Positions 8,979 to 17,119 of a DNA stretch of 64,000 nucleotides are shown here, piece by piece. A program made the translations under genes and the position numbers. The notes under the pieces are model-generated. The model did no database searches and was not told where the DNA came from. It saw only the letters and a program-made list of their open reading frames with translations. The stretch is taken from positions 1 to 64,000 of the forward strand of contig UWOR01000002.1 in assembly GCA_900604495.1 (NCBI GenBank). The letters are read 5' to 3'. How positions within the stretch are numbered: the stretch's first letter is position 1; every line of letters starts with the position of its first letter. Origin of the DNA: Desulfovibrio sp. Marseille-P6017. Lineage in GTDB: Bacteria > Bacillota_A > Clostridia > Peptostreptococcales > Peptostreptococcaceae.

Positions 8979-9175
8979 ATCCTGTATATTTTTGATGATA
9001 TGGTTCAAATGTTTCTACCAAGCTGCCGTAAATTGCTTGACTACAGGGGTTTATAATATAAAATATTTTACTTAATAAGATCTATATTAATAATATATAA
9101 ATATAATATGATTGAATAAGTTTATTAAAATGAATATAAAACTCCTGTCTAATTTTGACAGGAGTTTTTATTTTA
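8979..9175 (+). ncRNA. Guanine-type purine riboswitch with terminator, upstream of xpt
   Basis: The core purine-aptamer elements are present in order: GATATGG (loop 2), GTTTCTACC (J2/3), CCGTAAAT (loop 3) and GACTAC, with P1 formed by CCTGTA (8981-8986) and TACAGG (9042-9047). The specificity base before the closing strand is C (9041), which indicates guanine/hypoxanthine rather than adenine. A terminator hairpin follows (9141-9149 pairs with 9057+100, i.e. 9157-9165, then a T run). The terminator's left arm can instead pair with ACAGGGGTTT at 9043-9052. Ligand binding should therefore stabilise P1, free the terminator and switch xpt off. Confidence 0.93.
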
Positions 9176-9212
9176 TACATCAACATTTTAGTATATCAGG
9201 GAGGAAATGAGT

Positions 9213-9785
9213 ATGAAGTTATTACAAGACAAAATATTAAATGAAGGTAGTGTATCTGGAAGTGATATACTAAAAGTAGATAGTTTTTTAAATCATCAAT
9301 TAGACGTAAACTTTTTAAATGAGATAGGAAAGGAATTTAAAAAAAGATTTGCAGATAAAAAGATAGATAAAATATTAACTATAGAAGCATCAGGGATAGC
9401 TATAGCTTCTATAGCTGCGCAACATTTTGGGAATGTGCCGGTAGTTTTCGCAAAGAAGGTTGAATCTAAAAATTTAGATAAAGATGTATATGAGACAAAG
9501 GTATTTTCATTTACTAAAGGTAAAGAGTATAGTGTAAAGGTTTCTAAAAAATATTTAAATAAAGATGAAAATATATTGGTTTTAGATGATTTTCTAGCTA
9601 ATGGAAGAGCAGCTTTAGGACTTAAAGATATCGTAGAGCAAGCCAATGCTAATTTAGCAGGTATCGGAATAGTAATAGAAAAAGGGTTCCAAGAAGGAAG
9701 AAACTTATTAGAAGAAGCTGGTATTAATTTACAATCACTAGCCATAATAGAATCTATTGAAAATGGAAATATAACTTTTAGATAA
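9213..9785 (+). CDS. xpt: Xanthine phosphoribosyltransferase
   Basis: A 190-residue type I phosphoribosyltransferase that converts xanthine plus PRPP to XMP in purine salvage. The PRPP-binding loop is seen as [15 protein letters not shown], the N-terminus as SFLNHQLDV, and the hood region includes [10 protein letters not shown], matching Xpt of low-GC Gram-positives. The ATG at 9213 is preferred to 9207, as GGGAGG (9199-9204) would be too close to the first ATG. Control by the guanine riboswitch immediately upstream agrees with the function. A strong terminator follows. Confidence 0.93.
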   Translation: MKLLQDKILNEGSVSGSDILKVDSFLNHQLDVNFLNEIGKEFKKRFADKKIDKILTIEASGIAIASIAAQHFGNVPVVFAKKVESKNLDKDVYETKVFSFTKGKEYSVKVSKKYLNKDENILVLDDFLANGRAALGLKDIVEQANANLAGIGIVIEKGFQEGRNLLEEAGINLQSLAIIESIENGNITFR

Positions 9786-9792
9786 TTGAATA

Positions 9793-9838
9793 AAAGTAAA
9801 AAAGCTTAAGTATATATAGACTTAAGCTTTTACTTTTT
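9793..9838 (+). terminator. Intrinsic terminator after xpt
   Basis: A long stem with AAGCTTAAG / CTTAAGCTT core and a loop of TATATATAGA, extended by AAGTAAAA / TTTTACTT and ending in a T run. Confidence 0.8.
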
Positions 9839-10041
9839 ATATATAGGTGTTAAAATTTTATTTATATATTATTTTATATAAAAAGATGCTATACTATAAA
9901 AATCGAAGGGAATTATTAGATTCCTTATTTTAAATATTATATAATAATAAATTAAATTTTTAGGTAAAATAAAAATAAACTTTAAAAATATTTATTTTAC
10001 AGAATCTAATGACTATAGTTAGTTTTATAGGAGGTACATAA

Positions 10042-10692
10042 ATGAGATTTTTTATAGACACAGCTAATGTTGAAGAAATAAGACAAGCTAATGATTTAGG
10101 GGTTATATGTGGAGTAACTACAAATCCATCATTAATAGTTAAAGAAGGTAGAGATTTTATAGAAGTAATAAAAGAAATTACATCTATAGTTGATGGACCA
10201 ATAAGTGCAGAGGTAATAAGTTTAGATCATGAAGGTATGGTAAAGGAAGCTGAAAAGTTATCTCAAATACATAGAAATATAGTAATAAAAATACCTATGA
10301 CAGAAGAAGGTTTAAAAGCTGTAAATATATTATCTAAAAAAGGTGTTAAAACAAATGTTACATTAATATTCTCAGCAGCTCAAGCATTATTAGCAGCTAG
10401 AGCAGGAGCTACTTATGTAAGCCCATTTGTTGGAAGATTAGATGATATAGGTAAAGATGGAATAGAGCTAATAGCAGAAATAGCAGAAATTTTTGATGTT
10501 AATGCAATAGAAACTGAGATAATAGTTGCAAGTGTAAGAAACCCAATACACGTATTACAAGCAGCTAAATTAGGTGCTCATATAGCTACAGTACCATTTA
10601 AAGTTATAAAACAAATGCTATTACATCCTTTAACTGATAAGGGAATAGCTCAATTTATGAAAGATTGGGAAGGTTCAGAATTAAAATTATAG
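10042..10692 (+). CDS. Transaldolase / fructose-6-phosphate aldolase-like protein
   Basis: A 216-residue class I aldolase of the TalC/FSA (MipB) subfamily. Seen motifs are GVTTNPSLI near the N-terminus, [14 protein letters not shown] with the Schiff-base lysine, and [15 protein letters not shown]. The length fits the short transaldolase family of Firmicutes. It acts in the non-oxidative pentose phosphate branch, interconverting sedoheptulose-7-P/erythrose-4-P with triose and hexose phosphates, or as F6P aldolase; sequence alone does not separate these activities. AGGAGG precedes the ATG. It appears monocistronic, ending in a terminator shared with the convergent symporter gene. Confidence 0.9.
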   Translation: MRFFIDTANVEEIRQANDLGVICGVTTNPSLIVKEGRDFIEVIKEITSIVDGPISAEVISLDHEGMVKEAEKLSQIHRNIVIKIPMTEEGLKAVNILSKKGVKTNVTLIFSAAQALLAARAGATYVSPFVGRLDDIGKDGIELIAEIAEIFDVNAIETEIIVASVRNPIHVLQAAKLGAHIATVPFKVIKQMLLHPLTDKGIAQFMKDWEGSELKL

Positions 10693-10700
10693 TAGTTATA

Positions 10701-10750
10701 AAGAATAAAAAAGGCTATACTCATACAGGTATAGCCTTTTTTATTCTTTA
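10701..10750. terminator. Bidirectional terminator between transaldolase and symporter genes
   Basis: An inverted repeat with core AAAAGGCTATAC / GTATAGCCTTTT, extended by AAGAATAAA / TTTATTCTT, lies between convergent genes. Confidence 0.85.
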
Positions 10751-12046
10751 TAATATAGAATCAACTAGTTCATTTTCGTTTTCTTTGTTATTTATATCAT
10801 TTTGATAATATTTAGTTTTATTGAATTCTTTTTCACTACTACTTACAATTAAAGTACAAGCACAATCTCCCATTACATTTACAGTAGTTCTTGTCATATC
10901 TAATAATCTATCAACACCCATAATTAATCCAACACCTTCTATTGGCAAGCCAACAGATGTTAAAACCATAGATAAAGTTATCATTCCAACGCCTGGAACA
11001 CCTGCTGTTCCTATTGAAGCTAAAGTAGCAGTTAATATTATTGTAATTAGTTGGTTTATACCTAAATTTATACCATAAATTTGAGATATAAATATGCAAG
11101 CAACACCTTGCATTATTGCAGTTCCATCCATATTTATTGTTGCACCTAATGGTAAGGTGAATGAAGCTACTGAATTATCAACTCCTAAGTCTTCCATAGT
11201 CTCTATTGTTAAAGGTAGAGCAGCATTGCTTGAAGCTGTTGAGAATGTTACTGCAGCTACATTTGCAAATTTTTTGAAAAATGGCTTTAAACTAAGTCCA
11301 GTAAGTCCTTTTATCATACCAGAGTAAACAAATATAGCTTGGATAAATAATGCTAAAACGACAGCAAACATATACTTTAATAAAGAGGCGAAAGCTTCAA
11401 AGCCAACAGTTGAAAATGTTTTAGTTATTAGTGCAAAAACACCGTATGGAGCAAATGACATTATTATAGATACCATTTTCATACATATATCATTAGCTGA
11501 TTCAAAAAATACTCTAACAGATTCAGCTTTTTTACCGACCATACTCATAGCTATTCCTAATAATAAAGAAAAGAATATTATTTGAAGCATTTCTCCATTT
11601 GCTAAAGACTGAATTGGATTTGTAGGAATAGTGCCCAGTATTATATCAACCAAAGATTTACTTTCTCCAATAGTAGTTTCTGAAGTTATTAAGCTAGACA
11701 TATCTAATCCTAATCCAGGGTTTATTAATTTACCAATTCCAAGTGCGATTGATATGGCTAATGCAGTAGTAAGTAAATAAAAGCACATTGTCTTAATACC
11801 AATTCTTCCTAATTTCTTTATATCCCCCATAGATGAAGAACCACATACTAATGATATGAAAACTAAAGGGACAACAAGCATTTTTATTGCACTTATAAAA
11901 CCCGTTCCTAGTATTTCTATAATACCACCTAATAATATATTATCTTTTAAGTTTCCATTAGGCATAGATTTGATTATAAAGCCACAAATTATACCTAAAA
12001 ATATTCCTATAAAAATTTTTGAAGTCAGACCTAACTTTTTTTTCAT
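10748..12046 (-). CDS. Dicarboxylate/amino acid:cation symporter (DAACS family)
   Basis: A 432-residue secondary transporter of the glutamate/dicarboxylate family (GltP/SstT/DctA-like). Hallmarks are the serine-rich re-entrant loop FSTASSNAALPLTIETM, the GATINMDGTA motif of TM7, and a second hairpin region GTAGVPG. Eight transmembrane helices are expected. It imports glutamate, aspartate, serine or C4-dicarboxylates with Na+ or H+; the exact substrate is not readable. AAGGAGG precedes the start. The 468-base upstream region shared with the divergent secreted-protein gene is AT-rich. Confidence 0.9.
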   Translation of the reverse strand: MKKKLGLTSKIFIGIFLGIICGFIIKSMPNGNLKDNILLGGIIEILGTGFISAIKMLVVPLVFISLVCGSSSMGDIKKLGRIGIKTMCFYLLTTALAISIALGIGKLINPGLGLDMSSLITSETTIGESKSLVDIILGTIPTNPIQSLANGEMLQIIFFSLLLGIAMSMVGKKAESVRVFFESANDICMKMVSIIMSFAPYGVFALITKTFSTVGFEAFASLLKYMFAVVLALFIQAIFVYSGMIKGLTGLSLKPFFKKFANVAAVTFSTASSNAALPLTIETMEDLGVDNSVASFTLPLGATINMDGTAIMQGVACIFISQIYGINLGINQLITIILTATLASIGTAGVPGVGMITLSMVLTSVGLPIEGVGLIMGVDRLLDMTRTTVNVMGDCACTLIVSSSEKEFNKTKYYQNDINNKENENELVDSIL

Positions 12047-12376
12047 AGTAATTCCTCCTTTTAATAAAATCTATCAATTATTTTATAGTTAAATAGTAGC
12101 AATAAAAGGATGAATATGCAAGAAAAAATATAAAGCATTCAAAAAAATAAAAAATATTATTTTGTAATGAATTAACACTTAAGCAAATACTTGAAAATCA
12201 ATGTGTAAATAAATGTACAACTTTAAGGTATAAATGAATAATTTTGAAAAATGAATTTAATATACGTATATAAATCAATTTTATTAAAATTGAATAAAAA
12301 GCGAAAAGATAAGTAATAATTACTGTTAAATGTAATTATATCTATATGAGTATATTAATTAATTTTATGTAGTTTT

Positions 12377-12404
12377 TGTTACTGATTTGTAATCATAGGT
12401 AACA
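12377..12404. promoter_or_regulatory. Nested inverted repeat in the 12047-12514 intergenic region
   Basis: TGTTAC-TGATT-TGT-AATCA-TAG-GTAACA forms an 11-bp near-perfect hairpin with a three-base bulge, or a two-part operator. A partial repeat (TGTAACTGTTA) follows a few bases later. It lies 110 bases before the secreted-protein gene. The rest of this 468-base gap is AT-rich without a recognisable gene. Confidence 0.3.
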
Positions 12405-12514
12405 GAGATGTAACTGTTATTTATCTATTTTAAGTGGTACTATTAGGTTATAGAAATCATATTAAAATTTATAAAAAATAAGCAAGAATTATTTGCAGAA
12501 GAGGGTGTGTATTA

Positions 12515-13090
12515 ATGAAAAAAGGAATTATATCAGTATCTATATTATGTACAGGTTTATTAGTATTTTTAAACCCGATGAAAAATATGAGTTTTGCAAT
12601 TAAAGATGATAGTATAAATTATAATGTACCTTCAAACATTATAAACGAAATTAAAGATGATAATAATTACATAAATAATGAAGATGAAAGTAATGGTAAT
12701 ATGAGTGATGGAGCTAATAAGAATAATGATGCTCAAGAAATAATAGATGCTCAAGAAATTATAAAAGAAAATAATAGTGAACAAGAAAAAAGTGATGTTT
12801 TCATTAATGAGAAAGAAAATGAAGTATCAGAATATGAAGAGACTACTGTTGTAGAAGAAAACATAGCTTTAACTGAAAATTTAGCAGAGAATATATTACA
12901 ATCTATGTATCCTAATGTTGAGTATATATACCAAGGAAATGAAGGTGATTTCTCTGCACTACAAGAAAAAGGGTTAAGTGGTTATGTATTTTTACCAAAT
13001 GTAGATGGAGATATGGGATACTTTGTTGATAAAGTTAATTCTAACATATATCTATTCCATCCAAGTGGATATTTAGAATTAATAAAATAG
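12515..13090 (+). CDS. Small secreted protein of unknown function
   Basis: A 191-residue protein with a typical signal peptide (MKKGIISVSILCTGLLVFL, cleavage likely after SFA near residue 28). A long acidic, Asn/Glu-rich low-complexity stretch follows to about residue 120. A compact C-terminal segment of about 75 residues has aromatic and glycine positions (YIYQGNEGDFSAL, GYVFLPNVDGDMGYFVD, IYLFHPSGYLEL). No family is recognised. It carries no LPXTG or lipobox, so it is probably released or loosely wall-associated. It is transcribed alone, with a terminator directly downstream and a two-component system next. Confidence 0.7.
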   Translation: MKKGIISVSILCTGLLVFLNPMKNMSFAIKDDSINYNVPSNIINEIKDDNNYINNEDESNGNMSDGANKNNDAQEIIDAQEIIKENNSEQEKSDVFINEKENEVSEYEETTVVEENIALTENLAENILQSMYPNVEYIYQGNEGDFSALQEKGLSGYVFLPNVDGDMGYFVDKVNSNIYLFHPSGYLELIK

Positions 13091-13094
13091 TAAA

Positions 13095-13126
13095 AAGAGC
13101 AAGCTTATAGCTTGTTCTTTTTTTAT
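13095..13126 (+). terminator. Intrinsic terminator after the secreted-protein gene
   Basis: AAGAGCAAGC / GCTTGTTCTT stem (one G-T pair) with a TTATA loop, followed by a T run. Confidence 0.8.
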
Positions 13127-13279
13127 TGTAAGAAAATTGTAAGATTTAGATTAATCTTTTGTTAAGAAATGTTTATTACAATATTGTCAGTAAAGGTAAA
13201 AATAAATAGATATATTGTATAATGGAAGAAAGAAAAATAAGCAGATTTGATATTATTTAAAAATAAGGGATGGTAATAT

Positions 13280-13978
13280 ATGTATAATATTCTGATTGTT
13301 GATGATGATAGAGAAATAGTTGAGTCTATAGAAATATATTTAAAAAACGAAGGTTTTAATACCTATAAGGCTTATGATGGAATACAAGCTTTAGATATAA
13401 TTATGAGTAAAGAGATACACCTAATTTTAATGGATATAATGATGCCAAAATTATATGGTATAAAAGCTACTATAAAAATTAGAGAAGAAAAGAATATACC
13501 TATAATATTAGTGTCAGCTAAGAGTGAAGATACAGATAAGATAATTGGACTTAATATAGGTGCAGATGATTATATAACAAAGCCTTTTAACTTGTTAGAA
13601 TTAGTAGCAAGAGTAAACTCTAATTTAAGGAGATATATGAATTTAGGCAATTATAGTAATTTAGATGTGAATAAAGAAGTAATTAAAAGTGGTGGATTAG
13701 AGTTAAATACTTATACTAAAGAAGTGAAAGTAGATGGAGAAATTATAAAAGTAACGCCTATTGAATACAAAATATTAGAACTATTGTTACGCAATAAAGG
13801 TAGGGTATTCTCAATTGATGAGATATATGAAAAAGTATGGCAAGAAGAAAGTTTTAATGTAGAAAATACAGTAGCAGTTCATATAAGAAGGATAAGAGAG
13901 AAGATTGAAATCAATCCGAGAGAGCCGAAATATTTAAAAGTTGTGTGGGGAGTTGGATATAAAATTGAAAAATTATAG
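13280..13978 (+). CDS. OmpR/PhoB-family response regulator
   Basis: A 232-residue DNA-binding response regulator. The receiver domain (about 1-115) has the acidic pair DDD at residues 8-10, the phospho-acceptor Asp52 in LILMDIMMP, and the conserved Lys in YITKPF. The winged-helix output domain (about 140-230) ends with VENTVAVHIRRIREKIE and VWGVGYKIE, typical of OmpR types. The partner kinase gene follows at 14181. The target genes are not known; the upstream secreted protein and the heme locus downstream are candidates only by position. Confidence 0.92.
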   Translation: MYNILIVDDDREIVESIEIYLKNEGFNTYKAYDGIQALDIIMSKEIHLILMDIMMPKLYGIKATIKIREEKNIPIILVSAKSEDTDKIIGLNIGADDYITKPFNLLELVARVNSNLRRYMNLGNYSNLDVNKEVIKSGGLELNTYTKEVKVDGEIIKVTPIEYKILELLLRNKGRVFSIDEIYEKVWQEESFNVENTVAVHIRRIREKIEINPREPKYLKVVWGVGYKIEKL

Positions 13979-14159
13979 TTGGAAAATAATAAAAAGTAAA
14001 AGTTTAATATTTAATTGTATACTAATATTAGCTTTGTATATATTAATGCAAATAGCCGGTATACTAATTTGTTATACATTTTTTAGAGAAAGTATATTAG
14101 CAATTATATCTATAATGGTTTTAGTTAATTTAATATTATATAAAGTACTTGTTATATAA
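13965..14159 (+). CDS. Small membrane protein between response regulator and kinase
   Basis: A reading frame of about 64 residues that overlaps the end of the response regulator gene by 14 bases. The TTG at 13965 is a possible start, with GGGGAG (13947-13952) some 12 bases before it; TTG 13953 is an alternative. It has a basic N-terminus (KNYSWKIIKSK) followed by two hydrophobic helices covering almost the whole remainder. It could be a small accessory membrane protein of the two-component system or the relic of an earlier kinase N-terminus. No family is recognised. Confidence 0.45.
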   Translation: MKNYSWKIIKSKSLIFNCILILALYILMQIAGILICYTFFRESILAIISIMVLVNLILYKVLVI

Positions 14160-14180
14160 ACAGTAAGAAGAGGTGGCTTA

Positions 14181-14633
14181 ATGAAACAAGACAAAAAGGC
14201 TAAATTTACTATATTAACAATATTTATAATATCTTTATCTTTTTTATTAACATCAGTTATGATAGTTTTTAAAAGTGGAACTAGTGATATGAGCACTAGC
14301 TATATAAATAAAGATAAGTGGAGTTTTATAGAGCCAAATTTTTATAAAAGTGAAAGATTTGATGATAAAGTTTTACCTTCTATTGTACAAGGGATTGAAA
14401 TTGAGTTGTATGGAGATAGTAATATTAATTCATATTATGGGTATTATGAATCTAATTCACTAGATAATATAAAATTTATTGCTATAGATAAAAGTACCAG
14501 TGATTATATTACAAATACAAAATATACTGATGTAGATGAATTTGAAAGAAATACAAATTCATATGTAAATATAAGTGTTAATAAAACTAGCAATACTTAT
14601 ATTAAAAAGGTTGGAAATGAAGAAAAAAAATAA
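14181..14633 (+). CDS. Sensor histidine kinase, N-terminal part (frame split at A8 run)
   Basis: The ATG at 14181 has a good AGAGGTGG ribosome-binding site. The frame encodes a signal-anchor helix (about residues 9-30) and an extracytoplasmic sensor segment rich in Asn/Ser/Tyr, then stops at TAA 14631 directly after a run of eight A (14623-14630). Reading on in the -1 frame gives a continuous extension (INTNYYSNISNINNSMELYL) into the next ORF, which holds the rest of the kinase. One missing A, or ribosomal slippage on the A run, would join the two parts into a protein of about 650 residues. Confidence 0.6.
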   Translation: MKQDKKAKFTILTIFIISLSFLLTSVMIVFKSGTSDMSTSYINKDKWSFIEPNFYKSERFDDKVLPSIVQGIEIELYGDSNINSYYGYYESNSLDNIKFIAIDKSTSDYITNTKYTDVDEFERNTNSYVNISVNKTSNTYIKKVGNEEKK

Positions 14634-14674
14634 ATACTAACTACTATAGTAATATTTCTAATATAAACAATAGT

Positions 14675-16135
14675 ATGGAATTATATTTATCTATACCTAA
14701 AAAGTTAAATGAACAAGGAAGTTTATATGGAGAATATTATATGTATACAAGAGCAATAAATCTCATTAAAAATTATTTCTTTATAGGATTAGTGTCGTCT
14801 ATATTATGTATAATATCAGCCGTTGTATGCAAATTGAGAAAGGTAGATATTACAATTAAGGAAAGTAAACTATTAAAATATTATAGCAAAATTCCAGTAG
14901 AATTCATAATTGTATTATTAATATTACTTTTTGCTTTTGTTAATGATAATTATACATATTACTATATTGATTTTTTATCTAGTATTTTAATTATAATAGC
15001 TAATTTTATATTTATATTTTGTATAGTAATGTTTAAAAGTGAGTTTAAATATTTTGATAAAAAGACTGGCATATTAAAAACTAGTTTTATAATTAAAAAT
15101 TTAATAAATGCTAAATATATAATAGTTAGTAGCATTAAAGCTAATAATAAAATTAGTATAATAAGAAAAATAGCAATAATAGGTATAGGGTGTATGATTT
15201 TAAACTTATTATCTTTATTTTTGGGTATAGGAGTTGTGTCTATAGTAATGACTATAACTATGATTTGTTTTACATCATATATATTAAAAAAACTTAACTA
15301 TATAAATGAAATAATTGAAGGTTCAGAGAGAATAAAATCTGGTGATTTAAATTATAAAATATCTATCATAGAAGATGATAATTTAAATATATTAGCTGAA
15401 AACATAAATAATATTGGACAGGGATTAGAAAACTCAATAGAGGATACATTAAAAAGTGAAAGAATGAAGACTGAGCTTATAACTAATGTATCTCATGATT
15501 TAAAAACCCCTTTAACTTCTATAATTAATTACATACAGTTAATAAAAAAGGAAGAAAATATACAGCCGTCCTATATAAACGATTATATAAACGTATTAGA
15601 TTCGAAATCTAAAAGACTTAATATATTAATTGAAGATTTATTTGAAGCAAGTAAGGCTAGTAGTGGAAATATAGAGCTTAATATGGAAAAGATTGATTTG
15701 AAGCAATTACTAATACAAAGTATTGGCGAAATGGAAGAAAAATTATTAGAAACAAGATTAGAGATAAAGCTAAATGCACCTAAAGAGAAGGTATATATAT
15801 ATGCTGATGGAAGACGTATGTTTAGAGTTTTTGAAAATCTTTTATCTAATATAGTAAAGTACTCTTTAGAAAGAACGAGGGTATATATAGATATAAGTGT
15901 TAATGATGGAACGGTAAATTTAACAATGAAAAATATATCTTCCTATGAATTAAATTTCGATCCAGTTGAAATAATGGAAAGGTTTAAAAGAGCAGATGAA
16001 TCTAGAAATACAGAAGGTAGTGGTTTAGGTTTAGCGATAGCAAGGGATTTAGTAAATTTACAAGGTGGTAACTTTAAAATAGAAATAGATGGAGATTTGT
16101 TTAAATCTATTTTAGAATTTGATGAAATAAATTAA
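14675..16135 (+). CDS. Sensor histidine kinase, membrane, HAMP-like and kinase domains
   Basis: Holds the rest of the split kinase. Several hydrophobic helices (about residues 30-210 of this ORF) precede a HAMP-like linker (IIEGSERIKSGDLNYKIS), the dimerisation/phospho-acceptor box NVSHDLKTPLTS (His), and the ATPase domain with the N-box FENLLSNIVKYS and G-box GSGLGLAIA. The conventional ATG at 14675 is internal to the protein, and the open frame extends further upstream to the A8 run. All kinase motifs are intact. It is the partner of the OmpR-type regulator at 13280. It ends in a bidirectional terminator. Confidence 0.8.
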   Translation: MELYLSIPKKLNEQGSLYGEYYMYTRAINLIKNYFFIGLVSSILCIISAVVCKLRKVDITIKESKLLKYYSKIPVEFIIVLLILLFAFVNDNYTYYYIDFLSSILIIIANFIFIFCIVMFKSEFKYFDKKTGILKTSFIIKNLINAKYIIVSSIKANNKISIIRKIAIIGIGCMILNLLSLFLGIGVVSIVMTITMICFTSYILKKLNYINEIIEGSERIKSGDLNYKISIIEDDNLNILAENINNIGQGLENSIEDTLKSERMKTELITNVSHDLKTPLTSIINYIQLIKKEENIQPSYINDYINVLDSKSKRLNILIEDLFEASKASSGNIELNMEKIDLKQLLIQSIGEMEEKLLETRLEIKLNAPKEKVYIYADGRRMFRVFENLLSNIVKYSLERTRVYIDISVNDGTVNLTMKNISSYELNFDPVEIMERFKRADESRNTEGSGLGLAIARDLVNLQGGNFKIEIDGDLFKSILEFDEIN

Positions 16136-16142
16136 TAATTAT

Positions 16143-16188
16143 AAAAAATGATGTAAGATAGTAAAACTATCTTACATCATTTTTTATT
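16143..16188. terminator. Bidirectional terminator between kinase and AraC genes
   Basis: AAAATGATGTAAGATAGT / ACTATCTTACATCATTTT perfect stem with an AAA loop between convergent genes. Confidence 0.85.
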
Positions 16189-16927
16189 CATTTAATTCGC
16201 ATAAAAGTGATGAAGAACGATATTGAGAAGGTGTTTGATTTGTAAACTTTTTAAAGATTATACTATAATAAGTTTGATTGTTAAATCCAACCGAAAAAGC
16301 CACTTCTAGTAAACTTAAATTTGTATTTCTCAAAAGTTCTTTACTTTTTTCAACTCTAAAATTATTTAAAAAATAAGAAAATGTGTTTCCTGTATACTTT
16401 TTAAATAAACTGCAGAAATAACATTTATTTATATCTAACTCTTCACAAATAGAATCTATAGAAATCTCTTCTTTATAATGCATATGTATATATCCTATCG
16501 CTTTTCTTATATAAGGACTCATTATAGAAGATGGAGTACTTTGCTTTAATTTATCTTCATAGATACTAAGAATTAAAGTACTTAAATATTGACAACAAGC
16601 GATAGGTTTATAAGGAATATCTTTATTTATTAAATTAGTAATAACATTTGTTCTAAAAGGCCCTATAACAAAATATCCAGTTTTTTTATTATATTTAGAC
16701 ATATCAACAATTTTATAATTTATATCATTTTTCAATTTCAAATGAAAATTTGTGAACTCTTCTTCAGAATTATTTATATTTAATTTGATTTCTTCTATAG
16801 GATATATCCTATCAAAAAAATCTGTATATCCAACTTTACAGAGATCTTTAAACTCTTCATTTGTTAATCTTATTGGAACATTACAACAATTGTAAAAGTC
16901 TGTTAAAATGCTAGTTTCAAAATTCAT
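16184..16927 (-). CDS. AraC-family transcriptional regulator of the heme locus (putative)
   Basis: A 247-residue regulator. The C-terminal 100 residues form two helix-turn-helix motifs of the AraC/XylS type (SIDSICEELDINKCYFCSLF and LLEVAFSVGFNNQTYYSIIF, ending FTNQTPSQYR). The N-terminal 130 residues are a separate sensory domain with several cysteines (FYNCCNVP, KPIACCQY) that resembles the PocR-type sensor region of clostridial AraC proteins. AGGAG precedes the start. It is divergent from the surface heme protein gene across a 192-base intergenic region, so control of the heme locus in response to a ligand is likely but inferred. Confidence 0.85.
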   Translation of the reverse strand: MNFETSILTDFYNCCNVPIRLTNEEFKDLCKVGYTDFFDRIYPIEEIKLNINNSEEEFTNFHLKLKNDINYKIVDMSKYNKKTGYFVIGPFRTNVITNLINKDIPYKPIACCQYLSTLILSIYEDKLKQSTPSSIMSPYIRKAIGYIHMHYKEEISIDSICEELDINKCYFCSLFKKYTGNTFSYFLNNFRVEKSKELLRNTNLSLLEVAFSVGFNNQTYYSIIFKKFTNQTPSQYRSSSLLCELNE

Positions 16928-17017
16928 ATATAACTCCTAAAATTTATTTAATACATAAAAAATGTAAAAATACTTAAAAAATATAAATATAATGAAAAAT
17001 ATTTATGTAATTTGTAG

Positions 17018-17049
17018 TATAATCATATCGTAAATGAAAATCAGTATCA
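17018..17049 (+). promoter_or_regulatory. Promoter -10 and Fur box before the heme-uptake operon
   Basis: TATAAT at 17018-17023 is followed at 17035-17049 by TGAAAATCAGTATCA, a 12-of-14 match to the Fur 7-1-7 consensus (TGATAAT-N-ATTATCA). The site would cover the transcription start, as expected for iron-dependent repression. The -35 region is weak, consistent with an activator such as the divergent AraC protein. Confidence 0.6.
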
Positions 17050-17119
17050 TATAATAAATAATACTTTTTATAAAAATAAAAGTCAATACAGAAATAATTA
17101 ATATATTTGGAGGGAATAC

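Noticed and set aside
9296..9745. Minus-strand ORF inside xpt
   Set aside because: Shadow of a well-supported gene with riboswitch control; composition typical of antisense frames.
9898..9932. Riboswitch or attenuator before the transaldolase gene
   Set aside because: Only a weak hairpin (AAGGGAAT / ATTCCTT) with a short T stretch is present; no aptamer core was found.
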